Shown here: positions 47,263-57,266 of the stretch, piece after piece
How the letters are laid out: every line of letters starts with the position of its first letter
Position numbering within the stretch: the stretch's first letter is position 1
Origin: Liolophura sinensis
Lineage: Eukaryota; Mollusca; Polyplacophora; Chitonida; Chitonidae
Assembly (NCBI RefSeq): GCF_032854445.1
Contig: NC_088302.1
Coordinates: forward strand, 53,536,046-53,600,045
Reading direction: 5' to 3'
DNA: 64,000 nucleotides
Program-made: the position numbers and the translations under genes
Notes under the pieces: model-generated
Databases searched by the model: none
What the model was told of the DNA's origin: nothing
What the model saw: the letters and a program-made list of their open reading frames with translations, nothing else

Positions 47263-48205
47263 AGCAATTATACGGATAGTTAGAATAAAATTGTATAAAT
47301 GAGATAAACTGACAACAAGCCGGATTCCATCGGTTGTGTGTGACCATTTACCAACTATCACACTTGCTGTTTAGATCCACACTCAGTGCTCTTGTCGTGT
47401 GTATTGTATACCTGCATGGACCAGGATTCTGCTTATGGGCCAATAGTCCCTGAGACTTGGTCTTTTCTCTTGTTTATGTAACTGTTCATTAAATGTGATG
47501 GCAATGATGCATGTTCAGTCATTCTATGCACTGGCGTCTAATAAATTACATTTAAAATCTCTGCATTTTGGTACCTAATTCTGCTAAGGTCATCGTGCTT
47601 GAGGGGATTTAAGATACTACTGTTTAGGCATTAATTATGGCCTCCATTATATATAGAAGAAAACCAGTTTTCTTTAGCAACCAGTTTCTCTGTTTTTATG
47701 TCAAACATATGCATGTAAATATTGTTATGTAGCGACTCACCTGTTACGAAGCCAGCACCTGGTCACCTGGGTACCTGGAGGGCATTTAGCCAATGGGTTC
47801 CCGTTATAACCATCAACCGGTGAACTCACCACTTGATAGCGTTCATCTTCTTCACACACCGCCCTGGCCTGAACGGGTGGCAGAATGCAAGAATACCATT
47901 TAAGATTTCATACATTCATAATTAGTATTTTAATTTACCGGGGGTATGTTTATTTCAACTTCAGTAACCACGGCATCAAATGGTCTTCAAGCCCTGGAGA
48001 AGATAATCGGACAACAACAAAGTATCAAAATAGGTCGTAAACTAATAAATATTTCTGCGCATGTGCTTCATGAATATTGACATTTTGTAGAATAACTTTT
48101 CACGAAAAGAATAAATGCTATAGCTGTGAAATGCGTTGAGACGCCTTGTCCCCTATTAATCCTGTTCCCGATATTTCTCAGCCATCTGTAGAAAGGTTCA
48201 AGTGA

Positions 48206-48446
48206 GTGAGTGATTGAGTGAGTGAGTGCCTGAGGTTTAACGTCGTGCTCAATTATTTTTCAGTCTTATGACGATGAAGGAATCCTTAGGGTTTATGTAA
48301 AGTACCTCCCTGTTGCAGGACGGATTTCCACCGCTCTTTTATCTAGTGCTGCTTCACTGAGACAACTTACCGAAGGCGAGTAAGTCGCCCCGCCCGAGCC
48401 ATTATACTGATACGGGTCAACCAGTCGTTGCACTATCCCCTTCCCC
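48206..48446 (-). mobile_element. Family-2 SINE, head truncated
   Basis: GTGAGTGAGTGCCTGAGGTT, TTTTTCAGTCTTATGACGAT and GATACGGGTCAACCAGTCGT; ends at CACTATCCCCTT without the tRNA-like head. Confidence 0.85.
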
Positions 48447-48780
48447 TTCAATGACAATTACTCATGCATATAGGTGCAGTCCTCTTTAGATGTGAATAAC
48501 TCATAAGCTCTGCCCTTATGGAAGATACATAGGAAAGTTTCTCTATGATGTCTCATCTGTGTTTCACCTCTGAGATTTACGGCCATGTTGTTAGGGTATT
48601 CTGTAAGTTGCTCCACATCTCCAAAAACTAAGTCAAATGAATAGAATTTATAGCTAGACATTCACACGTGCATGGATACATGTTTATATTGCATGGACAT
48701 TAAAGTTATCCCAAGATATTTTAACATCTACACGCTGAATATTGCCTTGCAATATTCTTCGTCGCGAATAGACTACATTT

Positions 48781-48932
48781 ATTTATTTATTTATTTGATT
48801 GGTGTTTTACGCCGTACTCAAGAATATTTCACTTATACGACGGCGGCCAGCATTATGGTAGGAGGAAACCAAGCAAATCCCGGGGAAACCCACGAACATC
48901 CGCAGGTTGCTGACAGACCTTCCCACTTACTG
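48781..48932 (-). mobile_element. Family-1 SINE, head truncated, 7-bp target-site duplication
   Basis: ATTTATTTATTTGATTGGTG, GCCGTACTCAAGAATATTTC and GGGGAAACCCACGAACATCC. TACATTT occurs at both sides (48774-48780 and 48933-48939), so truncation probably happened at insertion. Confidence 0.85.
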
Positions 48933-49299
48933 TACATTTTTTTAATAAAAGAATTTCCTAACATTCAACACTAAAATACAGCAGTGATACCATTATAGAC
49001 CACAACAGATAGAAAAAGATTCATTTAATGAGGTTATATTACACTAAAACATGCAACCAATTTCAAAGATTACAATAAAGTTGACAGTCAAAACATGCTG
49101 AACTCCGCCCAATATCCTGCATGCCGTTGGTTTCAAGTTTTAGCAATTATGACGTCGCAATGAGTTTTGTACGAGTTCAAACTGCGCAGTTCCTCGCAGC
49201 AGGCGCTCCGTATTGTCAGAGATCTCCGTATCACGCAGTAGGCCTTATAAGGTCACATAGCTACCGTGCAGAGATAAGAACCATACTACTTAACAATGT

Positions 49300-49770
49300 C
49301 ATCTGAGTGATCCAAAGGGGACAGGCATTGATGTGGAGTGCAGTCACCAGCTTTGCCGCAATGAACAGTCGGTACCTTTTGAAGTAGTATACAGTCACCA
49401 GCTTTGCCGCAGTGAACAGTCGGTACCTTTTGAAGTAGTATACAGTCACCAGCTTTGAAGTAGTGTGCAGCTACCAGCTTTGTCGTAATGAACAGTAGGT
49501 AGCCTTTCAAGTAGTGTGCAGTCCCGAATATTGTCGTAATGAACAGTCGATATCCTTTGAAGTAACGTGAGGTCACCAGCTGTGTAGTAATGAACAGTCT
49601 GTACCATCAAAGTAGTGTGCAGTCACGAATTTTGCCTTAATGAACAGTCGGTAACCATTGAAGTAGAATGGTGCACGAGCTTTGTCGTAATGAACAGTCG
49701 CCATTGAAGTAGTGTGCAGTCACGAATGTTGACTGTCGGTAACCGCTGAAGTAGAGTGGAGTCACTAGCT
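49300..49770. repeat. Degenerate tandem repeat, about 55-60-bp unit
   Basis: Units contain GTAGTGTGCAGTCACCAGCT, TTTGTCGTAATGAACAGTCG and GGTACCTTTTGAA. Lies just downstream of the minus-strand secreted-protein gene. Confidence 0.8.
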
Positions 49771-49846
49771 TTGTGTCCTTGTTCTCTGTTTATTACGACA
49801 AACTATCACATTGCATGGTACCTGATGCACACTTAATGTAACTTAT

Positions 49847-51773
49847 TTATTTGACATTTACCCATATTTCAGAAGGGCCAGGCCGATAGCCACTTTTCGC
49901 AGCATAACAGCTCCGTCCGTCAACTTCGACACCGTCACATGTTTCCGATTCATGGCTACACGTACATTCCACCACAGTTCCCGGTGAACAGTCAGCACGG
50001 GAAACAGTGTCGTCTGTATTCACACGACCTCCACGGACGTACCAACCTGCAAAGAAGTACTTAACTGAAAATGTCAGCCCTGAATATTGCTTCACGTCTT
50101 TAAAATGTGAAACTTGTAAATCAAGACTGTTTCAGACACGTCCTTACATCTTTTTTCAAACTTATCCATCAACACTCATCCGACCACACCGTCGTCCGCA
50201 CGCATCCGTGAATTACCACCTATCCGCCTACGCCCATCCGTTCACTTACGTCCGTCCAAACTTTCTCCGTTGACACCCGCCCGTCCAAACGCATGTTTCA
50301 ACACTGGTTCCTCCACACCATCGTGTACACCCGTCCGAACGGTTCACCATGCTGTCAACAACTCTGATACGTGATTATTTCATAAACTTCTCATTGCGAG
50401 TTTCAGTTTGCCTGTCCGAAAATGTATGCGAATGTATTCTTCTCAAGAATCATTTACCGTTGAAATTGAGCATTTGACTTCACTGCCCTTCAAAATGTAG
50501 GCCTGTAGCAAAGGAACAAAAGAAAACCTTAAAGGACTCTCTACATTGACTTTCCGTAACATGCAGGACATGTAGCAAAAGATCAAGAGAGAACCGAAGA
50601 GCAATTGCCTACATTCACTTTTCATGAAATCGAAGACTTGTAGCTAGAGTACAGGAGAAAACCAAAGAGGGATTGGTGACAACCATTTGTCGTTTCGCGG
50701 TATCGTGTCATAGCTTTGTTCGTTCGTTTATCTTGCTGTCACTTCGTTCCATAGTCGGGCGATGGAACGATAGAACGATGATGTGATGATGGCTTGAACC
50801 GGCTTCCGTAGAAGTGAGAGCTGTACACTCATGAACTGTGCGGTTCTTGACAGCAGCCAGTCGGAATTGTAAAAACAAATACGATGTCGACAACACGCAG
50901 TGAGTAGTCACCGTGTTTTTCTATACCGCAACACTGTAGTGTTTGAAGGTCTACCAACAACCTGGTGTAGGCCGTGTGTTTCCCCCAGGCTCTCTCCGGT
51001 TTTCTCTCTCCATAATACTGGCCACCGTTGTATTAGTGAACTATTCTTGAGAACGATAGCGTTTGGTGTGTGGAAGACAGTTGTGTTTTAAATTGCCTGC
51101 GGTGTTCCAATAATACTTTGTAACGACATTTTTGTAGTGAGAAACATTATTAACCAATCGCCATTTTGTAGACTTAAACGAGAGATTGTCCTGGCTAATG
51201 CGTCATGTAAGCTGATATGCATATTTACACGTTTAATCAGCATGAGCTTTAATACTTACGAGTTTGTTCCCTATGTTCAATCTCCTTTATACGTTCAGTG
51301 CAATTTTCAGCTATATATTGGGTGAATTCAACCATTTCTTCCAGTTGAGTCACCGCCTGAAGAAGATCTTCGGTGGATTCCACAGCTTGGACCAGCGTTC
51401 CAAGGCGATCTTTGAAGTTTTCCAGTGCCTCGTCTGCTTGAGAAGACCTCCACTTCTCCACGAGGAGTCCAGCCTCTAAATTTTCTAGCTGGGTTTTGCA
51501 CAATGCACAGACGCCGCCGGCCATTTTCGGATTTCCCCCATTCCCCATTTTCAAACGCCGTACTTCTGCTTCCAGGAAATCAACCTTAGCTTTACTGTCG
51601 TTAAATTTTCGTTCCATTTGACGAAAGTGGAAGTTCATGACAACAAGTTCCCCATGAAGTTTGAGTAAGAAGTAATCGTTGGCGTTGGCCGGTAATTGAG
51701 AAACTGTTGGGACAACTCCAACAATCCATAGAACAGCTACGAAAATCGACTCCATCATTGTACAGGCGTGCAT
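49847..51773 (-). CDS. Predicted secreted coiled-coil, cysteine-rich protein, two exons
   Basis: Exon 1 is 51773-51260 (ends ACTC before GTAAGT on the minus strand) and exon 2 is 50046-49847 (after TTTGCAG, stop TAA at 49849-49847). Joined in frame they give about 237 residues. The second or third Met (51758-51756 or 51755-51753) better fits the signal peptide MESIFVAVLWIVGVVPTVSQ, with a TATAA at 51805-51801 that would put transcription start close by. After the signal there is a long charged helical region, likely coiled coil, with a CALC motif in its middle. Exon 2 encodes a compact tail with five Cys and WYVRGGRV, VVECTCSHESETCDG and RSCYAAKSGYRPG. I do not recognise the family. The whole reads as an oligomerising extracellular protein with a small C-terminal disulfide module. 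An AATAAA lies 53 bases past the stop (minus, 49794-49789). Confidence 0.7.
50047..51259 (-). other. Intron of the secreted-protein gene
   Basis: Single 1.2-kb intron with GTAAGT and TTTGCAG ends. It carries a diverged family-1 SINE fragment (+ strand, about 50945-51052) and a stretch at about 50696-50815 with CGATGGAACGATAGAACGATG-like words resembling the foldback element at 21448-21634. No other exon seen. Confidence 0.5.
50945..51052 (+). mobile_element. Family-1 SINE, diverged 3' half
   Basis: GTGTTTCCCCCAGGCTCTCT, TCCATAATACTGGCCACCGT and GTGAACTATTCTTGAGAACG. In the intron of the secreted-protein gene. Confidence 0.7.
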
Positions 51774-53449
51774 GTCATATATGCAAGGCTGCAGTTTGTC
51801 TTATATTTTCTATTTCTACGTACATGTTCCCTTACTCCCGAAGCACAGAACATCCTGGTTACTTGATATGGATATCCTGTTTTTACATTTGGCCTACTTC
51901 TTCAACCAGCTTGGTGTGAAACACTTTTGTGTGTCATGTGCTATATATTAAGTGGTTTTTGTCGTAACTCTTTCATACAGTCATCTGAAACTTGGTCTAA
52001 CGATGAAATTCCACACATGGATTCATGAAGAAATAATTGCGTACGAATGTTCAATTAAAAAAACACATTTTAACAGTTTTTGCGATCTTAATGTTCAGTG
52101 TAGTATGATTTATCGTAGATACCCATAAGAATCTCTGACGTCATCAGAAAACGCCAACAGGTAGAAGACGAACTAGAGACGATACCCAAATGTTCAGCTG
52201 TTCAGGGAACTTCTCCTACAAATGAATGAATAAAAACGTCTTCTGCAGGGTATCCATTGATGAGCTAAGTAATACATTCACTATGAGGCTGACGTCGTCA
52301 GATTTAAAGCTTTCAATATCAGGCTCAAGAATAGAGTCTGTTGACAAATGTGGCGGACGTAGGCAAAACTTCATTCTCAGAAACGTAAGTGCCCCTTATT
52401 TCTCTTCTAGTACATAAAGTATGTTTACTTGTACTTATTTAAAACATAGGTCAGAACCATCAGACAAACTACAATGCCCTGATATTGTGCCAGAAATACC
52501 GAGGCCTGTATCCGTGCTCTCTTTTTTTAATATCTTATCTTAAATGGAATTAAATCCATTATAAAATATTTCATTTCTTACATGTAGGTGGGCTTTATGA
52601 AATAATGACTGGTCCCTTTTGCATTGTGAAATGTAAACTGTGAACCAACCTGAAAACTATTTCTGTAATGTTATCTTCCTGTATCAAAGCTGGAGACAAA
52701 CCAGCAAGATAAAACTGTCTTATACAGTTGAAGATGTATTCTAGCACACATGGCAATATTAACCCCTAGATTTGGTCAGTATCGAAACCAATCACAAAAG
52801 AAAACAGTATCTATCACAAGCACCTTTCCACCACGATTGAGAGCCAAGCTGCGGCTGTGAGGTTACTATTCTTGCGGTGGTTAAATAATTTACCTACAAC
52901 CATGACACCAACTGACATCGTTTAAGCGAAATATTCTTTTGAACACCGTTAAACATAAAAAAATCATGCTCAGAACCAGCAATCACCAATTTTTTATTAA
53001 TGACTTCTAAAATAGAATTCTCGGCAGATCACTTTTCAATGCTCTCTTATACCTTTAATTTCTCACCTCCACTCTGTCAAAAGTAATAAAACAATAACAT
53101 TTTTCATTGCAAGGTCTTTAATGGTACTACATTTTCTTCTCAGAATCCATTTGGACACAAAAATCGTTCATGGTAACCTTTTCAAAAGGCCAAGTCAATG
53201 TATAAAGATACCACTGAGACAGTTCAAAGTAATCGACATTATTCACCAATTCAGTTTTGTGACACAGTAACCAGAACAATGATTGTATGGTAGCGTTAAC
53301 GAACATTATATTTAGTTGCACTAGCACCGTTCTGTACACAGAAAACACCCAACATAACATGAAAATAAATGGCATGAAGTTTAAGATATGTTCTTTGATT
53401 TTCATTTTTTACCCGTTTGATTGCTTTTTAGTTCGCACTTTATATGTAT

Positions 53450-53540
53450 TTACGCATTTATTTGATCAGTGTTTTACGCCCTACTCAAGCATATTTCACG
53501 TATGCGATGGCGGTCAGCATTATGGTGGGAGGAAACCTTG
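53450..53540 (-). mobile_element. Family-1 SINE, 3' fragment
   Basis: GCATTTATTTGATCAGTGTT, CCCTACTCAAGCATATTTCA and GGTCAGCATTATGGTGGGAG. Confidence 0.8.
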
Positions 53541-53827
53541 AGTTTACACTTTTTAATATTTCACTTATGTGACATTGCAACGTGCGGAAGGTCGTGGGCC
53601 TTCATTACAGTGTTATAATGTTTACTATGAACCAGTGCAAACCACGAGGATAACGTTATTTCCCTACCCTTCTCTCCTGAGCATGCATACAATTAAAATG
53701 AGATTCCTCTCTGGGTAATTTTGTGCTTTGCACCATTAAAATATTGTATAATACAAACAATTAATAAAGAATTGTTTAAAAAGAATTTAACACACACAAT
53801 CAACTATGAATCACTGTGCTTCAGCTC

Positions 53828-54322
53828 AAAGTAAAAGAAAGCTAAAATATGAAGTAAGGTCCATCATACAGAAACTTGGAAACTATGTGTAAAAATACAT
53901 GCATTTATCTTTTCAGATTTTGTGAGAGTACTGACAGGCATTTACATATTTGAAAACTATGGTAGGCTTTATGGGCCATAGATCCGATATCTTGGAACTC
54001 TGACATGAGGACACCCTGTTTTGCTGATATTCACCACAAGGAACAATTTTTTGGGAAATTTCTGTATTCTTTTACCCATAGGTAAAAAGAGTTATTCCAA
54101 CATGCAGTGTCGGGAATAGAGTTGGAAAAAATTCTTGTGACGTCAGAGTTCCTAGACTCTAATAGTATGGTCGGTAAAGCCCAAATTAGAATTCTAATAT
54201 TTGAACGCTTTTAACTCTTTTCACAAAAATCTAAAAAACATAAGTGGAAGCATATTCATGCATAGTTTTAAGTGGTCTATTTAGTGATGCCTACTTCGAT
54301 TTTAGAGGTCTTTTCTTTTAAT
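53828..54322. mobile_element. 500-bp foldback/MITE-like element, copy 2
   Basis: Begins AAAGAAAGCTAAAATATGAA as copy 1 does and ends ATTTTAGAGGTCTTTTCTTT. The two ends are inverted copies of each other (GAAGTA, ATCA and ACTTgAAACTATG in the same order). Body matches copy 1 along its length with scattered changes. Confidence 0.75.
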
Positions 54323-54887
54323 GGAGCTGGCATAGTAATACATAACATTTCACTAGGCATGTACTCTGGATGCATCACATATGCGGCTGCATGTGCAGAA
54401 GGAAGAATACTAAGGCATGCACGTTGACCAATAATCATTTCGAATAACAGCATTTCAAGGATTCTTCACATGAACTCATTTACTGAATGTTAGCCATCCT
54501 ACAGTAATTTGATTATCACATAAACAGAAATGTACAGACAAATGGGCGTACAGCCAGATAGATGTCCACTGGATACAAATGCCACATGCTCAGCAAACCA
54601 AATGACTGCACCCTTCACATGCACCTGTAGGCTACCCGATAATGGGGCACAACTAGTCTAAGTTGTAGACTGAGAGAGCTGGGTTTGAGCAAATCCCCCT
54701 GATAATCAGTGCATCCATATGTGACACACCTGAGGTAAATTTGTTTGTCTACTTACCAAGGGTCTTGACACTAGCGCATTAGTTTCTAGATGCTCATGGC
54801 TTTTAATACATACCTTTACACAAGACTGCAGATGGACCAAGAAACCCTAACATGTAACAGGGCATATATTTAAGCATGATGGCAATT

Positions 54888-55365
54888 GACAAACAAGTCA
54901 TACATGTAAGGGGACAGAAACAAGCCATACATGTAAGGGATAGAAACAAGCCATACATGTAAGGGGACAGGAACAAGCCACATATGTAAGGGGCAGAAAC
55001 AAACCATACATGTAAGGGAACAGAAACAAGCCATACATGTAAGGGGACAAAAACAAGCCATACATGTAAGGGGACAGAAACAAGTCACATATGTAAGGGG
55101 CAGAAACAAGCCATACATGTAAGGGGACAGAATCAAGCCATACATGTAAGGGGACAGAAACAAGCCATACATGTAAGGGGACAGAAACAATTCATATATG
55201 TAAGGGGATATTTATTTGATTGGTGCCTTATGGTGGAAGGAAATCAGGCAGAGCCCGGGGGAAACCCACGACCATCAGCAGGTTGCTGACAGACCTGCAA
55301 GGGGATAGAAACAAACCATATATGTAAGGGGACAGAAACAAGCCATACACGTAAGGAGAGAAAAA
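54888..55365. repeat. 27-bp minisatellite, about 14 copies, split by a SINE
   Basis: Unit GGGGACAGAAACAAGCCATA plus CATGTAA, with CATATGTAA variants. Interrupted at 55207-55300. Confidence 0.93.
55207..55300 (-). mobile_element. Family-1 SINE fragment inside the 27-bp minisatellite
   Basis: TATTTATTTGATTGGTGCCT, GGAAATCAGGCAGAGCCCGG and CAGGTTGCTGACAGACCT. The array resumes on the far side. Confidence 0.85.
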
Positions 55366-56009
55366 TAACCTTGAGGGTGCAGGACACCTTGGTGGAGAAA
55401 ATGGATTGGGGGGTGGGGTGTTGAGGGGATGACCATATGTCCCACTTTTATGCTACTCTATGAATAAGGACTTTGATATTTCATAATGATAAACTCAATT
55501 TCCTCTGATGAATTATCAGGAAACATATTTTTCAAGTGTATCTCTGGCAGGATTGTGATAGCAACATGAGCTTTACATGTAACTGTAAAAAATGATGTGA
55601 TAATGTTTTCCTCTAAATTAAAAATTATATAAAATGAAGCTTACATTCAATTTTATCCCCAATAAAATAATAACTTGTATAAATGAGGTGTAATTTTGTC
55701 ATGAAATTAATATATTCACTGAACCTACAGAAGTTGAAAATGGTTCCAGTGAAATTTGCTATACATGTAAATGCGTGCATGTCCTGAAGATATCTGGAAT
55801 GTCTAATAAGGTGTGCGGACATGGCCTTAAAGGACAGGAGCCCTTAGGACAAATAGTTTTCTGTCAAAAATTGGTCCAGTAAAATCATAGAAATGTCAAC
55901 ACCACAGAGTGAAACTGAAGGAAAATTTGTCTGTCACTCGACGATATATCTCAATGAAATTGGGTGTTGAACTTTTTAAAGAAATGAAGATGTAAAAGGC
56001 ACACGTAAA

Positions 56010-56530
56010 TACGGTGTCTGACTTATACATGTTAAAGTGTGAACTACAAGTAGGGTGTCTTAATTCTCCTTGTCATTTGTCAACTAAAAATGTACATGTA
56101 GGGTTTGTTATTTCTCAATTGTACGTGTTCCCTACACTGGATGTCAAAAGTCCAATGTTACTGGTAGGTGTCCCCAAAATAGGGTGTGTGATTTCCCCAT
56201 GATAAGTGTCAACTAAGTGCATGTAGGGTGCTAAAATTCTCTGTATTTTGTGCCAATAAGGACAGTATCAAATTTCTCCATGTTAAGAAAACAAAGAAGT
56301 CTCACTTCCCCAAGGTATGTGTCAACTAAGGAGGGTGACAAACATTCCATGTTAAATGTCAGGAAGTGTCAAATATCCCCTTGTTACGTGTACACTGAGG
56401 ACAGTGTCAAATATCCCCACATTATGTGTGAACTATTAAGATGGTGTCAAATATCTCCATGTTAAATGTCAGGAAGTGTCCAATATCCCCATGTGAAGTG
56501 TCAAGCACATGTGTCAACTAAGTAGGGGGT
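56010..56530. repeat. Degenerate short repeats
   Basis: Recurring GTGTCAACTAAG, TAGGGTGT, AAATATCCCCATGT and CATGTTAAATGTC at irregular spacing of about 35-55 bp. Confidence 0.6.
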
Positions 56531-57266
56531 GTGTTTTCTCCTTACTGTTATTTACATGGGGGTACATGTAGGCTGTCTGATTTCCAAATGTTACCAAAGT
56601 TGACTAAAATGTGTCTCATGTGTCTCACAATATGAGTGAGATTCAGTGTCAACAATGAACTAAGCGTGATACTGTCATCCTTCATGTTTAAAAACCTCAG
56701 CCAAGATGTCTCGGAAACGAACTGAACCACTTGCTATTATGCAGAAGGCAGCTTTATACACCGATGCCTATTTTAGAACTGGCACATTCACCTTGATTCT
56801 CACTGTTTTATACACCCTAAAAGGCCATTTTGTGAAGTTTGATTAATTTGAAATCAGAATAACAATCACCACAAGTATCATGTTTCAACATTCATGTGCT
56901 TCTGCAAGTGCCATCTACCAAACTTTAGGTGATATACAGTCTGTTCTTTGATGTTGTGGCAAACAATGCAAGTTTATCTATAAATATATCATCAGTTACA
57001 TTCACTATGTATATCACTACGTATCATGTTATCAAATGTACACATCAGAATTTAGAAAAATAGTGTTAGCTCTCACTTATTTAGGTATATGAAACGATGA
57101 GTCATGGTGACAATAAAATATTGTCTAAAATTCACAATTCACTGGTATACTACTGTCTATATCACAGAGGAGAATTACACGGAAACATCTACAGCATTCT
57201 AAAACAAGTTAGAAGAAAGATAATAATCATGTCTAAAAATGAAAATATGAAGAAAAAAAGCAAGTA

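Larger units (their letters stand above)
42662..49846. other. Cactin 3' UTR and intergenic region
   Basis: No coding gene that I can support. Contents: probable 3' UTR, family-1 SINE at 43516-43782, two copies of a 28-30-bp unit at about 44765-44850, short tandem duplications at 46247-46363 and 47113-47262, a 5'-truncated family-2 SINE at 48206-48446, a truncated family-1 SINE at 48781-48932, and a degenerate repeat at 49300-49770. An 86-codon minus frame at 45566-45826 has one hydrophobic segment but no supporting family. Confidence 0.55.
51774..57266. other. Gene-poor region with satellites and foldback element
   Basis: No coding gene supported. It holds a family-1 SINE tail fragment (53450-53540), the second copy of the 500-bp foldback element (53828-54322), a 27-bp satellite interrupted by a SINE (54888-55365), and a degenerate short repeat with GTGTCAACTAAG-like words (56010-56530). 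The rest is A/T-rich unique-looking DNA. Confidence 0.55.

Noticed and set aside
54870-55190. 106-codon minus-strand frame rich in Tyr, Met, Cys, Leu
   Set aside because: It is the 27-bp satellite (a multiple of three, so the same nine residues repeat); no gene context.
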